DNA of 64,000 bases from Gimesia maris (GTDB lineage Bacteria; Planctomycetota; Planctomycetia; Planctomycetales; Planctomycetaceae): assembly GCF_008298035.1 (NCBI RefSeq), contig NZ_CP042910.1, forward strand, positions 4,169,001 to 4,233,000. The letters run 5' to 3'. The position numbers were made by a program, and so were the translations under genes. Under the pieces are notes generated by a model, which saw only the letters and a list, made by a program, of their open reading frames with translations, was not told the DNA's origin and made no database searches. This document shows, one piece after another, positions 7,965-21,400 of this stretch (positions are counted from its first letter, which is position 1; each line of letters opens with the position of its first letter).

Positions 7965-8621
7965 ATGAATCTTCTATCCGATCGTTTTGTCCGCCAGTCA
8001 GATTTGGTGCCTCAGGAAAAACTTAAATCGTTGTCTGTCACCGTCATTGGCGTGGGGGCCATTGGTCGTCAGGTGGCGTTGCAACTGGCAGCATTGGGAG
8101 TTCGGCAGCTGCAGTTAATTGACTTCGACATTGTTGAGCCGACCAACATCACCACCCAGGGATACCTTGCGGCGGATCTTGGGAAGCTCAAAGTGGAAGC
8201 TACAGCGCGTGCGCTGCAAGCCATTGATACCAGTCTGAAAACAGAAACAAGTACGGATCGTTTTCGGCCTGGCCTGGTGACAGGAGAAGCTGTGTTTGTC
8301 TGCGTGGATTCCATCAGCAGTCGGGCCGCCATCTGGCGGGCATTACAACATCGGTGTTCGTTCTGGTGTGATGGGCGGATGCGAGGCGAGGTGCTGAGAA
8401 TTCTGACTGCCGTGGATTCGAAGTCGCGGGACCACTATGACTCATCATTGTTCACCCAGGCGGAAGCACAAACCGGTGCCTGCACGTCTCGCAGTACGAT
8501 TTACACGGCCAGTATCGCCGCGGGATTGATGCTGCATCAGTTCACACGTTGGCTGCGTCAAATTCAAGATGATGCGGATCTGACACTCAATCTGTTGTCT
8601 GGGGAAATTATGGTCTATTGA
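7965..8621 (+). CDS. ThiF/E1-like adenylating enzyme
   Basis: A 218-residue E1-like protein with a Rossmann nucleotide-binding motif GVGAIG (residues 29-34), acidic residues in [11 protein letters not shown] (51-61) and a VFVCVDS strand (110-116). Cys173 in [11 protein letters not shown] is the likely thioester or acyl-transfer Cys. Length matches compact bacterial E1/ThiF proteins rather than full ThiF/MoeB. The ATG at 7965 follows AAAAGGATC. Expected reaction: ATP-dependent adenylation of the ubiquitin-like C-terminus and transfer to the E2-like Cys180. It is the last gene of the cluster; a terminator follows 50 bases downstream. Confidence 0.88.
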   Translation: MNLLSDRFVRQSDLVPQEKLKSLSVTVIGVGAIGRQVALQLAALGVRQLQLIDFDIVEPTNITTQGYLAADLGKLKVEATARALQAIDTSLKTETSTDRFRPGLVTGEAVFVCVDSISSRAAIWRALQHRCSFWCDGRMRGEVLRILTAVDSKSRDHYDSSLFTQAEAQTGACTSRSTIYTASIAAGLMLHQFTRWLRQIQDDADLTLNLLSGEIMVY

Positions 8622-8671
8622 TTGTAAATATCAGATTTGAATTGTGTGACACAAAAAAAGAGAAGGTCTGA

Positions 8672-8709
8672 TGGGCTACCGGTTTCGGTAGCCCACTAGC
8701 CTTTTTTTT
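8672..8709 (+). terminator. Intrinsic terminator of the E1/E2 operon
   Basis: TGGGCTACCG (8672-8681) pairs perfectly with CGGTAGCCCA (8686-8695), with a four-base loop, followed shortly by eight T. It closes the ubiquitin-like gene cluster. Confidence 0.8.
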
Positions 8710-9132
8710 ATCTATCGCAAACCGTGGTGCGGAGAAAGCAAGCTCGGATTTTATGAGGCATCACTCCGATGTCGAAACGAACCATGATCATCAACGGTAC
8801 GCGTTTCAGCGCATCGTCGGTTCAGCTATTCCTTGTTCGGTTGCGTCCCTGCTGAGTTGAACTCTGCTTTACTGTAGAAAATCATTGTTCCAAACTCGTT
8901 TTTAATATTGTGACTAGTATTTTTCAGAGGTATCAATCCGCCCTAATCATTAGGTGACATGTAATTCTTTTCAAAATGTTAGTTCAATTTGAATATGACA
9001 CGCCTCAAGATCAACAGTCATTCATGTATCAACCAAGCCATTTAGAGATAAACGGCGTCTTGTAATCATTCATTTTTGATAAATTTGAAGTCGAGTAAAT
9101 TTATTAATTTTCTGATTCTTTTAATTATTTAT

Positions 9133-9161
9133 TTGAACTGGAGGTGAATTGCTGATATTAA
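9133..9161 (+). promoter_or_regulatory. Candidate sigma-70-type promoter for the giant gene
   Basis: TTGAAC at 9133-9138, a 17-base spacer, then TATTAA at 9156-9161. It lies in the A+T-rich 720-base gap (8710-9429) that otherwise shows no convincing gene. It would give a leader of about 260 bases before the start at 9430, which has a good AAAAGGAG ribosome binding site. Motif match only. Confidence 0.35.
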
Positions 9162-9429
9162 TTTCACGAAATTATCGAGAGACACACACTCATTCTTGAA
9201 TCATCAGAATGTAGCAAAGGAGTGCAGTCATAATGTTACTACCATTATTCTTATTTTATTAAAACCTCTCCCGGATCATCTGATTGGTCCTGAATTATAA
9301 CTAACAATTTACATCTCAATAAAAAACGATATCGGCTTTCAGTTCGCAGGCACTTCGAACGAATCCTGGTTCGGTGCGTGATTTCACGCAAGTAACAGAA
9401 GCTTCTTTTCAAAAAAGGAGTTTTACTGG

Positions 9430-12400
9430 ATGTTACTTATTGACTGGCTTAATTCACTGTGTCACTCTCGAATGTCCTTTCGTCGAAAATCACGAAAGAA
9501 ACATTCACGATTCCCAACCTCAGGAAAATCCAGTCCCCGTCTGGCTGGAGCTATCGATCTCCTGGAACCACGGACCATGCTGACCGTTGCTCCTGTGAGC
9601 GACGAGATTGCCTCAGCATATGACCTGGATCTGGTTGCAGAAGAATCAACCCAGTTTCATGCTGAAATTGGGGATGAAGCGACCATGGATCTGGACGTAG
9701 ACATCTATCAGGTTCAGCTATTGGATGGCCAGGAGCTCATAGTTGACGTAGACGCTTTGCTGCTGGATGACGGAATCAATTCTCTGAGTTCTCTCGACAG
9801 CTTGATTCGCATCTTTAGTTCTGACGGGACAGAATTGGCTTCCAATGATAATGGTATCGATCCCGATACTGCATTGTCTGGCAATGATGCCATTCTTTCT
9901 TTTATTGCCCCCGCTCATGGAACCTATTTCATAGGTATATCGGGAGCAGCCAACTTAAGCTACGACCCAGAAATTAGTTACAGTGGTAGCATGGCGGAGG
10001 TTGGAGAGTATTATCTACAAGTTTCTGTTGGAACTGCTCCAGCCGCACCTGCGTTAAAAGTGGAGAATATTCAGTCCGCATCGACTGGCACGATCACGGG
10101 ATATGTTGCCAATGATTCTGGTGTTTATATGCCTTCAGTCGACTTTGATTTCGATGGTGATGGCACTGTCGATGATACTGCTTACCCGGACGGCCAAAAT
10201 TTCTTCAGTCAGGCAATTGACCCCGGCCTCATTGGTGATGGGCTGACCGTCTATGTCAGAGCAAGCGATTATGATTTCATGACCAGCAGTTCGCTGCAAT
10301 CTCCCTGGTATGCAGTGCATGTCACCTATGAAGCACCAGTCAATGAAGCTCCTGTGATCAGTAATTTAACTCTCGTCAATGATACAGATACCCCCGGAGA
10401 TCTCATCACAACGGATGCACGTGTTTCTGGTGTCCTGATTGATGATGTTTCCAATTATGAATATACGATTGAATTTGACTTCAATAATGATGGCTATGCC
10501 GATGATTCCCAACTCGCAGGGAATGGTAGCAGTTTTACCATTGATGCAGGTAGTTATTTAACTCCTGGAGAGGTGACTGTGAATGTCAGAGGACTGGAGT
10601 GGGATGAGTATCTACAAACAACAATTGCTGGCGATTGGTATTCAATCTCGTTTACATATGAAACGGATACGGCATCATCGCCCCAGATCACATCTCTGCA
10701 ATTGACTAACGACACGGATATACCAGGGGACCATATCACCACGGATTCAGCACTCCATGGTCAGGTTACCTATGTGGGTGACCTGGCTGCAGTCATATTG
10801 GAGGTTGATTTGAATGGTGATCAAATTACGGATGAGTTTGCCTATATCGATTCGATGACAGGAGATTTCAGTTACACGCCGGGAGCTCTGTCGCCTGGAT
10901 CGCACACCGTTTACATCCGCGCCTTTGACGAAATGACATTAGTTGCTGGCGAATGGTCGAGTATTTCCTTCACGCTCGAAGACGAAATGATGGGTGGCGG
11001 TACACCTGAGATCACGTCACTGCAGCTATTCAACGACACAGATATGCCGGGGGATAATATCACCACCGACCCGACATTGAGCGGCCAGGTCACGTACATG
11101 GGTGACCTGTATTCTGTGATGCTGGAAGTCGATCTGAACGGTGACCAGATCATGGACGATTATGCCTACATCGATGGGATGACGGGGCAGTTCAGCTACA
11201 CACCGGGGTCTCTGTCGCCCGGATCACATACCATTTCGATCCGTGCCTTTGATGAAATGGCAATGGTTAGCGGACAGTGGTCAAGTATTTCCTTCACGCT
11301 CGAAGACGAGATGATGGGGGGCGGTGCGCCTGAGATCACGTCACTGCAGCTATTCAATGACACAGATATGCCGGGAGATAATATTACCACCGACCCGGCA
11401 CTGAGTGGCCAGGTTTCATACATGGGTGACCTGTATTCTGTGATGCTGGAAGTCGATCTGAATGGCGACCAGATCATGGACGAGTATGCTTATATCGATG
11501 GGATGACAGGCCAGTTCAGCTATACACCGGGATCTCTATCGCCCGGATCATATACCATTTCGATCCGTGCCTTTGATGAAATGGCAATGGTTAGCGGACA
11601 GTGGTCGAGTATCTCCTTCACACTCGAAGACGAGATGATGGGTGGCGGTGCGCCTGAGATCACGTCACTGCAGCTATTCAATGACACAGATATGCCGGGG
11701 GATAATATTACCACCGACCCGGCACTGAGTGGCCAGGTTTCATACATGGGTGACCTGTATTCTGTGATGCTGGAAGTGGATCTGAATGGCGACCAGGTCA
11801 TGGACGATTATGCGTACATCGATGGGATGACGGGCGAGTTCACCTACACACCCGAATCGTTGACTCCCGGTACTTACACGATTTCGATCCGTGCCTTTGA
11901 CGAGATGGCGATGGTCACCGGCCAGTGGTCGAGTATCTCCTTCACGCTCGAAGACGAAATGATGGGTGGTGGTGAGCCAGAGATTACGTCCCTTCAACTG
12001 TCCAATGACACAGATATGCCGGGAGATAATATTACCACCGACCCGGCACTGAGTGGCCAGGTTTTATACATGGGTGACCTGTATTCTGTGATGCTGGAAG
12101 TCGATCTGAATGGCGACCAGATCATGGACGAGTATGCTTATATCGATGGGATGACAGGCCAGTTCAGCTATACACCGGGATCTCTATCGCCCGGATCACA
12201 TACCATTTCGATCCGTGCCTTTGACGAGATGACGATGGTCAGCGGACAGTGGTCGAGTATCTCCTTCACACTCGAAGACGAGATGATGGGTGGCGGTGCG
12301 CCTGAGATCACGTCACTGCAGCTATTCAACGACACGGATATGCCGGGAGATGGATTCACAACCGACCCGACCATCATGGGTTACGTTTCCTATCCCGCCG

Positions 12401-15400
12401 GCATCGAATATGTAAGTGTGGACATCGATATCAATGGCGATGGCACAATTGAGACTTCTGTCACACCAGATTTTGAGGGCTACTTCAGTTTTGACCCCTC
12501 TGCTTATGTTTCTTTAGGTCCCGTTTTAATCAGTGTCCGTGCCGTAGATCAGATGATGGGGATTTCCGGTCAGTGGAGCAATCTCAGCTTTGATCTGGAA
12601 GAAGGATCAGGAGGGGAGACAGGTACAAGCCCTGAGATTACATCACTTTCGTTATGGAATGATACTGATGTTCCTGGCGATGGTTATACCACCGACCCCA
12701 CTTTAACGGGGCAGATTACTTATCTGGGGGACATGATTGAAGTGGCGGTGGAGATAGACGTCGATGGCGATGGATTTGTTGACGCCACAGCCTGGCCGGA
12801 TATGGGAGGGTATTTTACTTATAATCCACTAAGCTTGATTACATTGGGATCAAATACGATTTATGTGCGTGCACAGGATACGATGACCATGAATTACGGT
12901 GAGTGGTCGAGTATCTCCTTCACACTGGAAGAAGAGATGAGCGGGATGACTCCCGAGATTACATCGATGCAACTGTCCAACGATACGGATATGCCGGGAG
13001 ATAATATCACCACCGACCCGGCACTGAGCGGTCAGGTCACTTACATGGGTGACCTGTACTCCGTCATGTTGGAAATTGATCTGAACGGCGACCAGGTCAT
13101 GGACGATTATGCGTACATCGATGGGATGACGGGTGAGTTCACTTACACGCCGGAATCGTTGAGTCCGGGCTATTACACGATTTCGATTCGCGCTTATGAT
13201 GAGATGTCGATGAATTATGGTGAGTGGTCGAGCATTTCGTTCACGCTGGAAGAAGAAATGAGCGGGATGACTCCCGAGATCACGTCGCTGCAGCTCTCCA
13301 ACGACACGGATATGCCGGGGGATAATATCACCACCGACCCGGCACTGAGCGGGCAGGTTTCGTACATGGGTGACCTGTACTCCGTCATGCTGGAAATCGA
13401 TCTGAACGGCGACCAGGTCATGGACGATTATGCTTACATCGATGGGATGACGGGTGAGTTCACTTACACGCCGGAATCACTGTCTCCCGGTTACTACACG
13501 ATTTCGATTCGCGCCTATGATGAGATGTCGATGAATTATGGCGAGTGGACCAGTCTGTCGTTCGAACTGCAGAATGAGCCGACTCTTGTTCCCATAGCCG
13601 GAACGGATGCTTTTTTAATCGAACAGGAATCTCCGACTCAATCGCTGGCAGTCCTCGGAAATGATACCGATCCGTTCGGGATGGGGTTGAGTATCACCGC
13701 TGTTTCTTCACCGGCATCCGGGACAGTCTCGATCCAGGCTGGCACGCCTGACACCTTGCTTTATACGCCAGCGATTGGTTTCACGGGGACCGAGACCTTC
13801 ACGTATACAATCACGGATGGAAATGGGGAAACGAGCACTGCTTCAGTAACAGTGACCGTGCACGAACACGATGACACTGTTGCAACAGCCAGAGCCACGG
13901 CATTGGTGTTGGACAATGTTGTAACTTATGCGGGAACAATTTCTGATGGTCCCGAGACCGATCTGGATGTGGATCTGTTTGCAATCTCACTGAATGTTGG
14001 AGAGATGATACTGGCAGATCTGGATGCTGCTTACCTGGATGGCGGCACAGTTCTCAGCAATTTGAACGGTTTGTTGCGATTGTTTGATGCCAATGGTAAT
14101 GAGTTGGCTTTGAACGATGATGCCAGTGATCCTGATACAGGAGTTGCTTCAACCGATGCGCTGCTTCGGTTTACAGCTCCTGTTGCAGGTATGTATTACC
14201 TTGGGATTTCTGCGGCGTCCAATGACGGCTATGATGCCACCACTGCCGGCAGTGGGACGTCTGCCAGTGGAGGAAGATATCAACTGCAGCTCACTCTCGG
14301 TCAGAATCATTACCCCGTCGCAACGGACGACTCATATACTCTTGAAGAAAATAGCACTATCAGTATTGATCTGCTGGCAAACGATCTCGATTCAGACAAT
14401 CATACCGTAACGTTAGTCGGAGTGACTCAGCCGACAAACGGGACCGTCGTCTGGAGTATTGATGGTCAGACTTCAGAATTAACGGTGGAGTATACACCAG
14501 ACGCCGATTTTACAGGTACGGATAGTTTTACTTATACGATTACAGATATTTATGGTGCTGAATCGACGGCGACAGTGACCCTGACAGTGGAACCACCGGC
14601 ACCCAACGAGCCACCACAAATCACGGATCTGGATCTGGTCCTTGATACGGGGGCATTGGGAGATCTCATTACCTCTTATGGCCATCTGTCGGGAACCGTC
14701 TCCGATACGGATCAATCCAGTGCGACATATGAAATACAGGTAGACTTCGATAACGATGGTGTCGAAGATTTCTCGGTCAGTGCCAGTGAGTTCTTTGAAC
14801 TGGATCTGACGGAATATCTGGATGACGGAGAAGTGACACTGCAGGTACGTGCGGGAGAATGGGATACGCAGACCGAGGCTGATCTCTACGGTGAGTGGTC
14901 TTCGTTCACTTTCACATACGATGCTCCACTGAGTGCAGGCACTCCTTTCGTTTCAGGGTTCTCACTCGTCAATGACACAGACACTCCCGGTGATCTGATT
15001 ACTTCTGATGCAACTGTGGGGGGGCTCATCGTCGATGATGGGACGAATAGCGACTATCTCCTGCAGTTTGATCTCGACAATGATGGCTTCGCTGATTACA
15101 CAGAACAATGGGGAGCAACGCCCGCGTTCAGCCTGGATCTGTGGGATCAGCTCGAATCAGGAGACCATACGATCCAGGTGCGGGCGATCGGACTTTCGTC
15201 AGAAGGTTATGGCTACATCTACGGTGTCTGGTCTGCACTCACTTTTACTTATGAGGCGCCCCTGGTCCTCGACGCCACGATTGACTCACTGGAACTGGTG
15301 ACGGACTCCGGGACTGACTCTGATCAGATTACAATTAACCCCGCGTTCCAGGGGGAAGTCAGTGCCGGCATAGATTATTCAAATCTGACAGTTGAACTCG

Positions 15401-18400
15401 ATTTCCAAAATGACGGAATTGTTGACAGCACGACCAGCGTTGACTCGAATGGCGCTTTTACAGTCGATCCGTCTGCGGAGATCTCAATCGGAGAAAATAC
15501 CATTGCTGTGCGTCTGGTTGATCAGACAACCGGTGCCATTGGAGACTGGTCTACGCTTTCGTTTGAGTGGATCGTACTGACTGGATTTCAGTTGTCAGAC
15601 GAATCGATCTCACTCTCGCAGGATACTCTTGCCAGTCTCACGGTTTTGGAAAATGCGGATTACCGTGATCATGCCGTGATCACGATTACAGCTTCACCGG
15701 CGAACGGAACGATCGTCAAGAAAACGAATGCTGATCTGACGCGAACCTTTACTTATACACCTGCCGAAAACTTTACCGGCACAGATTCATTCACCTATTC
15801 CGTTTCCGATGCCGCCGGGAATGTATCGACGACAACGGTCACTTTTACTGTATTCGCCAACGCGGCTCCGCTCGCAGAAAATGATACTATTGAAACGTAT
15901 GAAACAGATCCCATTGCAGTAAACGTACTTGAGAATGATTCTGATCCCGATGGGCAGACATTTAGCATCAAGTCCGTCGATACACCGTTGTTTGGTACGA
16001 TCGAAGTGAACCCTGAGGGCTCAGATCCCGGTACGATTGTTTATACTGCAAATGAACATTTTATGGGCATTGAAACTGTAAAATATACTTTAGAGGATGA
16101 ATTCGGCAGAACTACGACGGGGATCCTGAAGATTCACGTCAATAAACGGCCTGAGCCGGAATTAATTGGTCTTGGATTAGTTGAAGATCTTGGACTATTA
16201 AATCGACAGACTGAAAATGCAACACTGACCGGAGAAGTTATTTCCACACGCGAAAATGAATTCATCAAAATAGAGTTTGATTACAATGGAGATTATCTAG
16301 CTGATCAGACTACAAGTCTCTATACACCTCATGATAATTATTTTCGATACGATGTGGGGTTAGATCTCCCCCATGGCAACATAAGTCTATTGGTACGCGC
16401 GGTAGAAATAGACTCAAATGGAGATATCATCAATTCCGGGGACTGGAACTATTTCACATTTGAGTATGTGGAAACAATAGCCATCGTTGAAACCCCTGAA
16501 GAAATCGATCCCGATGCCGATCTGGTAACTGATTTCGCAGCGGAAATTGTTACCACCGAACTGGTGCGCCTGACAGGAGTGGCTGCAAACACAAATGGGG
16601 GTGATTCCCCACTGATTGAATTCGACCTTAATCAGGATATGGTGGCGGATACTAATACGACTCTTACAGCAGGAAGTTTCAGCCAGGATTATACTACAGA
16701 AATCGGGTATGGTGAGATTACACTACTGGCACGTACTAAAGATTGGGACGAGATTAGTCAGGAATATATCTACAGTGATTGGACTTCTCTAACGATTACA
16801 CGTGATGCTCCTGCCAATGATCCCCCCATCGTCTCGCAATTGAATCTACAGGAAGATACCGATGTAGATGGTGATGGTATAACCGCGAACTCTACGATCT
16901 CTGGTACAATAACCAATTCAGACGGTTCCGTGAACAATCTGATCGTTGAATATGACCTGGATAGCGATCTATCTTCAGACGGTTTTATCTATACGGATTC
17001 ATCGGGATCGGGTGAGTTCACAATTTCTTTTCTTCCAGAAATAATTCAAGAAGGTGAAAATACGATATCCGTTCGGGCTCGTGAATGGGATGATAATATT
17101 AAACACTATGTCTACAGCGAATGGGCCACCATATCATTTACTTTTGAGCCAGTCGAAGAAGTTCCACTAGGGCTTTCTGAGTTACAACTGGTTAATGATA
17201 CTGATACTCCAGATGACCTGATTACAACTGATCCAAGAATTTCAGCAATTGTATCTGGTGATCTGACCGGACTGACTGATCAAACAGTGTTATTCGATGT
17301 GGACTTTGATGGTATCGCCGATGGAGGCATTGATACAATCGACCCGATTACAGGCGAAGTAATCATTGATCTTTCAGAATATGTCAGTTCTTCGGGTCAA
17401 TATACAGTTTATCTGAAGGTTTGGGGTTGGGATGTAGACAATTTGACTGCCGACTCAAGCCCCTGGACGGGATTTACATTCACTTATGAAGCTCCTGACT
17501 TGGGACTGCCCGAGATATCAGATCTACAGTTACTTAATGATACCAACTTACCCGATGATCAAATCACTTCAGATCCGACACTTACAGGGATGGTTTCTTT
17601 TGATGTGAGTTTGCTTGAGAACGTGATCATTGAGTATGACCTGGATGGTGATGGAAACGTAGATGGTTCGGTTCTACCAAGTGAAGATGAAAGTGGCTCC
17701 TTCAAACTGGATCTGGCGTTGTATGAATTACAGGCAGGATCTCATACAGTGTCTGTCCGGGCTGGTATCTGGAATCTCTCGATCGTGGGTTTTGAATATG
17801 GGGACTGGTCAAATTGCTCATTTAGCTACGAACCAGCTATTGAAACGAATGCTTTACCAGAAATAGTTGCACTTTCTCTGTTTAACGATACTGGAACCCC
17901 GGACGACCTGATTACCAGTGATGCCGTTCTCATTGGCACTGTAACTGACAGTGATTCTGATTTAAGTAGCATCCCACTGGAATTCGATATCAATGGCGAT
18001 GGAGTAGCTGAGGGAACAACCTATGCGAATATTACTGGAGACGGTGGTTTTTTGATTGAGGTTGCCCCGTATCTGGATGGAGAATCTACTTATACGGTCC
18101 AGGTTCGGGCAGCACAATGGAATGAAACAACCGGTGAATATGAATTTGGGCAATGGTCTTCGATTACCTTTACTTATGAGACAGAGCTGTTTGAAGATCT
18201 CGAGGGAAGTGAACCTCCTCTCGGTGAAACAGAAGGCCCGTTTGATCCGGAAGATCTGGAACATATCACTTTTTTCACGGATCCCCTGGCCCCTCCGATT
18301 TCTGGAGAGACTGAGTCCATGGGAGACGCTGCTGTATATCACAGTGAATACGGCAAGACAGGTGACCTTGTAGTTGATTCAAGTTTTCTTTCTACCATTG

Positions 18401-21400
18401 GGACTGTCGATACAAATGAGTCCACTCCCTTTACTGATACTGTTACAACGACTGACTCAGAGGGAAATATCACTGAAGTGGTCACGACAGTATTGACGAC
18501 GCTCATCGTTTCCGGAGTAGAAACTGCTGATGGTGAATGGTATCGACGGGAATTGTTTAATAATTCCTATAACATTATCACCACATACACTGCCCTGGAT
18601 GGTTCTGGTTATGAACTGGAGCAGTTTGGGGACTACACTTATACCATCGAATCCTATGGATATAACGGGAACGCGACTTATCGGGTCAGCGAGACACGCT
18701 CTGATGAGTATGTGAATGAACAATGGACCGCGGCTGACCCAGTAACAATTTATACTACCACAGGTATTCAAGAGTTTGAAACAGCGTCCAGTGGATACCA
18801 GAAAGCGAATGAGGATGGATTGCTTAAATCAGGTAGTACCTTTATCGCGACACAGTTGCCCGTAGGCAGTCTTTTTGATTCCGTCGACCTCTCTGCTCCT
18901 GAGGTAGCTGAAGTGAACTACTTAACTGCAGCATTGGGAAGTCTTACTTCCAGCAGTTATACGGCCTCAGGAACAACAGGTGACGGTGTTACCAATAATC
19001 CGGGCTGGTCTCTTGAGAATTCGCAATCCACTGAAACTGACACAGAGGGTGAATCTAATACTACCACGAACTTCGAATATTCCAATACTGTGTTCACTCC
19101 GATTGATGTGCTAATTGATTCTTACACAACGACAACAAATTCAACAACGACAACGACTATTGACCACTATTCCAGCCTTACAGGCTCCAAGATTGTTACC
19201 TATCAAACATTCGGTTCTCGAACAGAGTACGATGATGGTTCTGTATCGTCTTCTCTGACGCAGTCGGTCACAACTGATATTGATGACACTTATATACTCG
19301 ACTACACCAAATCCGTTAATGTTGATGACTATAGTGTGCCAGGGGAAAGCGTGATTTCTACTTCTGTGGTCAATAATTCAATCAACCGCACACGGCATTA
19401 TCTTGATAATGTGACAACGATTACAGATACGGATACTTCTGGGAATGTTACATTTTCAGGAACAGTCTGGGGGACAAACGAAACATCCTATCTCGCATCA
19501 TACTCTATCGATGCACACGCGAATGGTAGCCGAACCGAAGGGAGCACAACACTTTCTTTTGAAACAATTACTATGGCAAATTCATCTGAAGATGGTTTGA
19601 TCACAGTCAATATGAATGGTTCATTTGGGATTGGGTATTCCAATCTTGTTAGCGCAAAATCCATAACCGATTTTACCACGGGAGAGAATTTCAGTATGAA
19701 TTCTGCCTCTAGTTCTCGGGTCACGCCTGAGATCAATGCAGATAGCTACTCAATGAATTCAGAAAACAATGAATATAGTGCAACTACATTATTGACTGAG
19801 TCTAATTCCGGTGGTGTTATTTCAGTCAATGGAACAGTCCAGACTCAGGGAATTGGTGGCGGCATTAACATGTATGACCACAAAGTGACCACCAATGTTG
19901 TCACGCCGGATTCAAATAGTTACAGCCATTCATATGACTACAGAACAGGTACATTTTCTACGACAACAGATGGAGATGCGACTATAACTGATGGTGTAAT
20001 CGACATGACTGTAACCAACAGCTATCGTGTACCGATCGGTGAAGGAAAGTTTGGAAACGGTGGGAACAGCCACCATAATTCAAGTACGACAGACACATCC
20101 AATCCTGAAAAGGTAATCTCAACCACATCGAATGGTGTTAGCGATAATAACACGAGCGGTACTTTTAATATTGACAATTACATTAGCGTGCACACAGTAG
20201 GCGAGACCTCAACCACGACGGGTCACACCTCTTATGACGAAGCCGGCAAATCAAAATGGTTCAGCCAGTCAGATTCCAGTGTGACTGTGGTTGATACAAC
20301 AGCAGGTGGAACCACTTCATATTACTCAAAGGAAACCGGTAACAATGATAAAGGGGATGGGCAATTTTCATCCAGTATCAACTCAAATATTGATAATGAT
20401 TCGACTTCTGTTACTACACATTATGAATCTAGTGGAAATGGGAATGCTGGATCGTCAGTAACAATATCTGTTGGTAAGTTGACAGGCAGTCTTCAGAATT
20501 CAGATGGCTCTGATTTCCAGGGAACTATTGATCAATCTACTGTAGATGGAATCATTGATAACAATGGAGCAGTTAGTGGGACAGGGTTTGATGGTGGAAG
20601 TGGTGTTTCAAATTTCAGCATCAGTACATCAGTAGAGACCGTGAAGTCAGGTACTTTTTACAAATATGATAATGGTTCGGATGATATAGATGGTACAGGG
20701 ACTTTTTACGATGACAATTCAGCCGATACCACTACAATCACCACAGTCAATGCGTCCGCCTATTCCCAAACCACCGTATCACCACAAACAGGATTATACA
20801 AAGAGAGTTCCCGTAATCAGAAGAATTCATCAGAGACGTTTGAGCTTGAGCGCAGTAGTTCTAATGTCGACGGAAGTTTTTATGCAGACGGTTCAAGTGC
20901 CACTACAACAGTCACTCGTTACGATGTAGATGGTAAGTATGAAACAACAGATGATACAGGCACAGACCAACTGGTTACCATGAACAATGTCAATGGCCTG
21001 TCTGGAGATCGTTCATCAATCAGTTCCTCCAATGTAGTATCTGTGGGTTTTTATGATGATCATGTCAACGGGACTGAAGACAGATATACAGATGGAAGCA
21101 GTCTCTCTTCAACCATCAGCCAGGGGGGATCGGTAGTCACTATTACCACCAACAGTTCCGATTACTCGGAAGTGAATACTGTTGATACCAGTCAAGAGAA
21201 TCTCACGCTAACGGAAAATTCTTACCAGTACTCCGACGTGACTGATAATGTTAAAACAATCAATTCAGATTATTATAGAACACAGGGAATTATTGGAAAC
21301 ACCAGTTGGAATTTCGATCATTTCACTTCAAATGGACAGACTTCATTTGATAATGATTCAACAAAAGAAGCACGGATTGATGAAAATAACTATGAAAAAC

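Noticed and set aside
5772-8621. PRTRC cassette
   Set aside because: ThiF, JAB and a beta-grasp protein are shared, but no ParB-related gene or other PRTRC-specific protein is visible, whereas an E2-RING protein is present.
10687-13570. CRISPR-like or intergenic repeat array
   Set aside because: The regular 324-base spacing is in-frame coding repetition of Ig-like units, with no short repeat/spacer structure.
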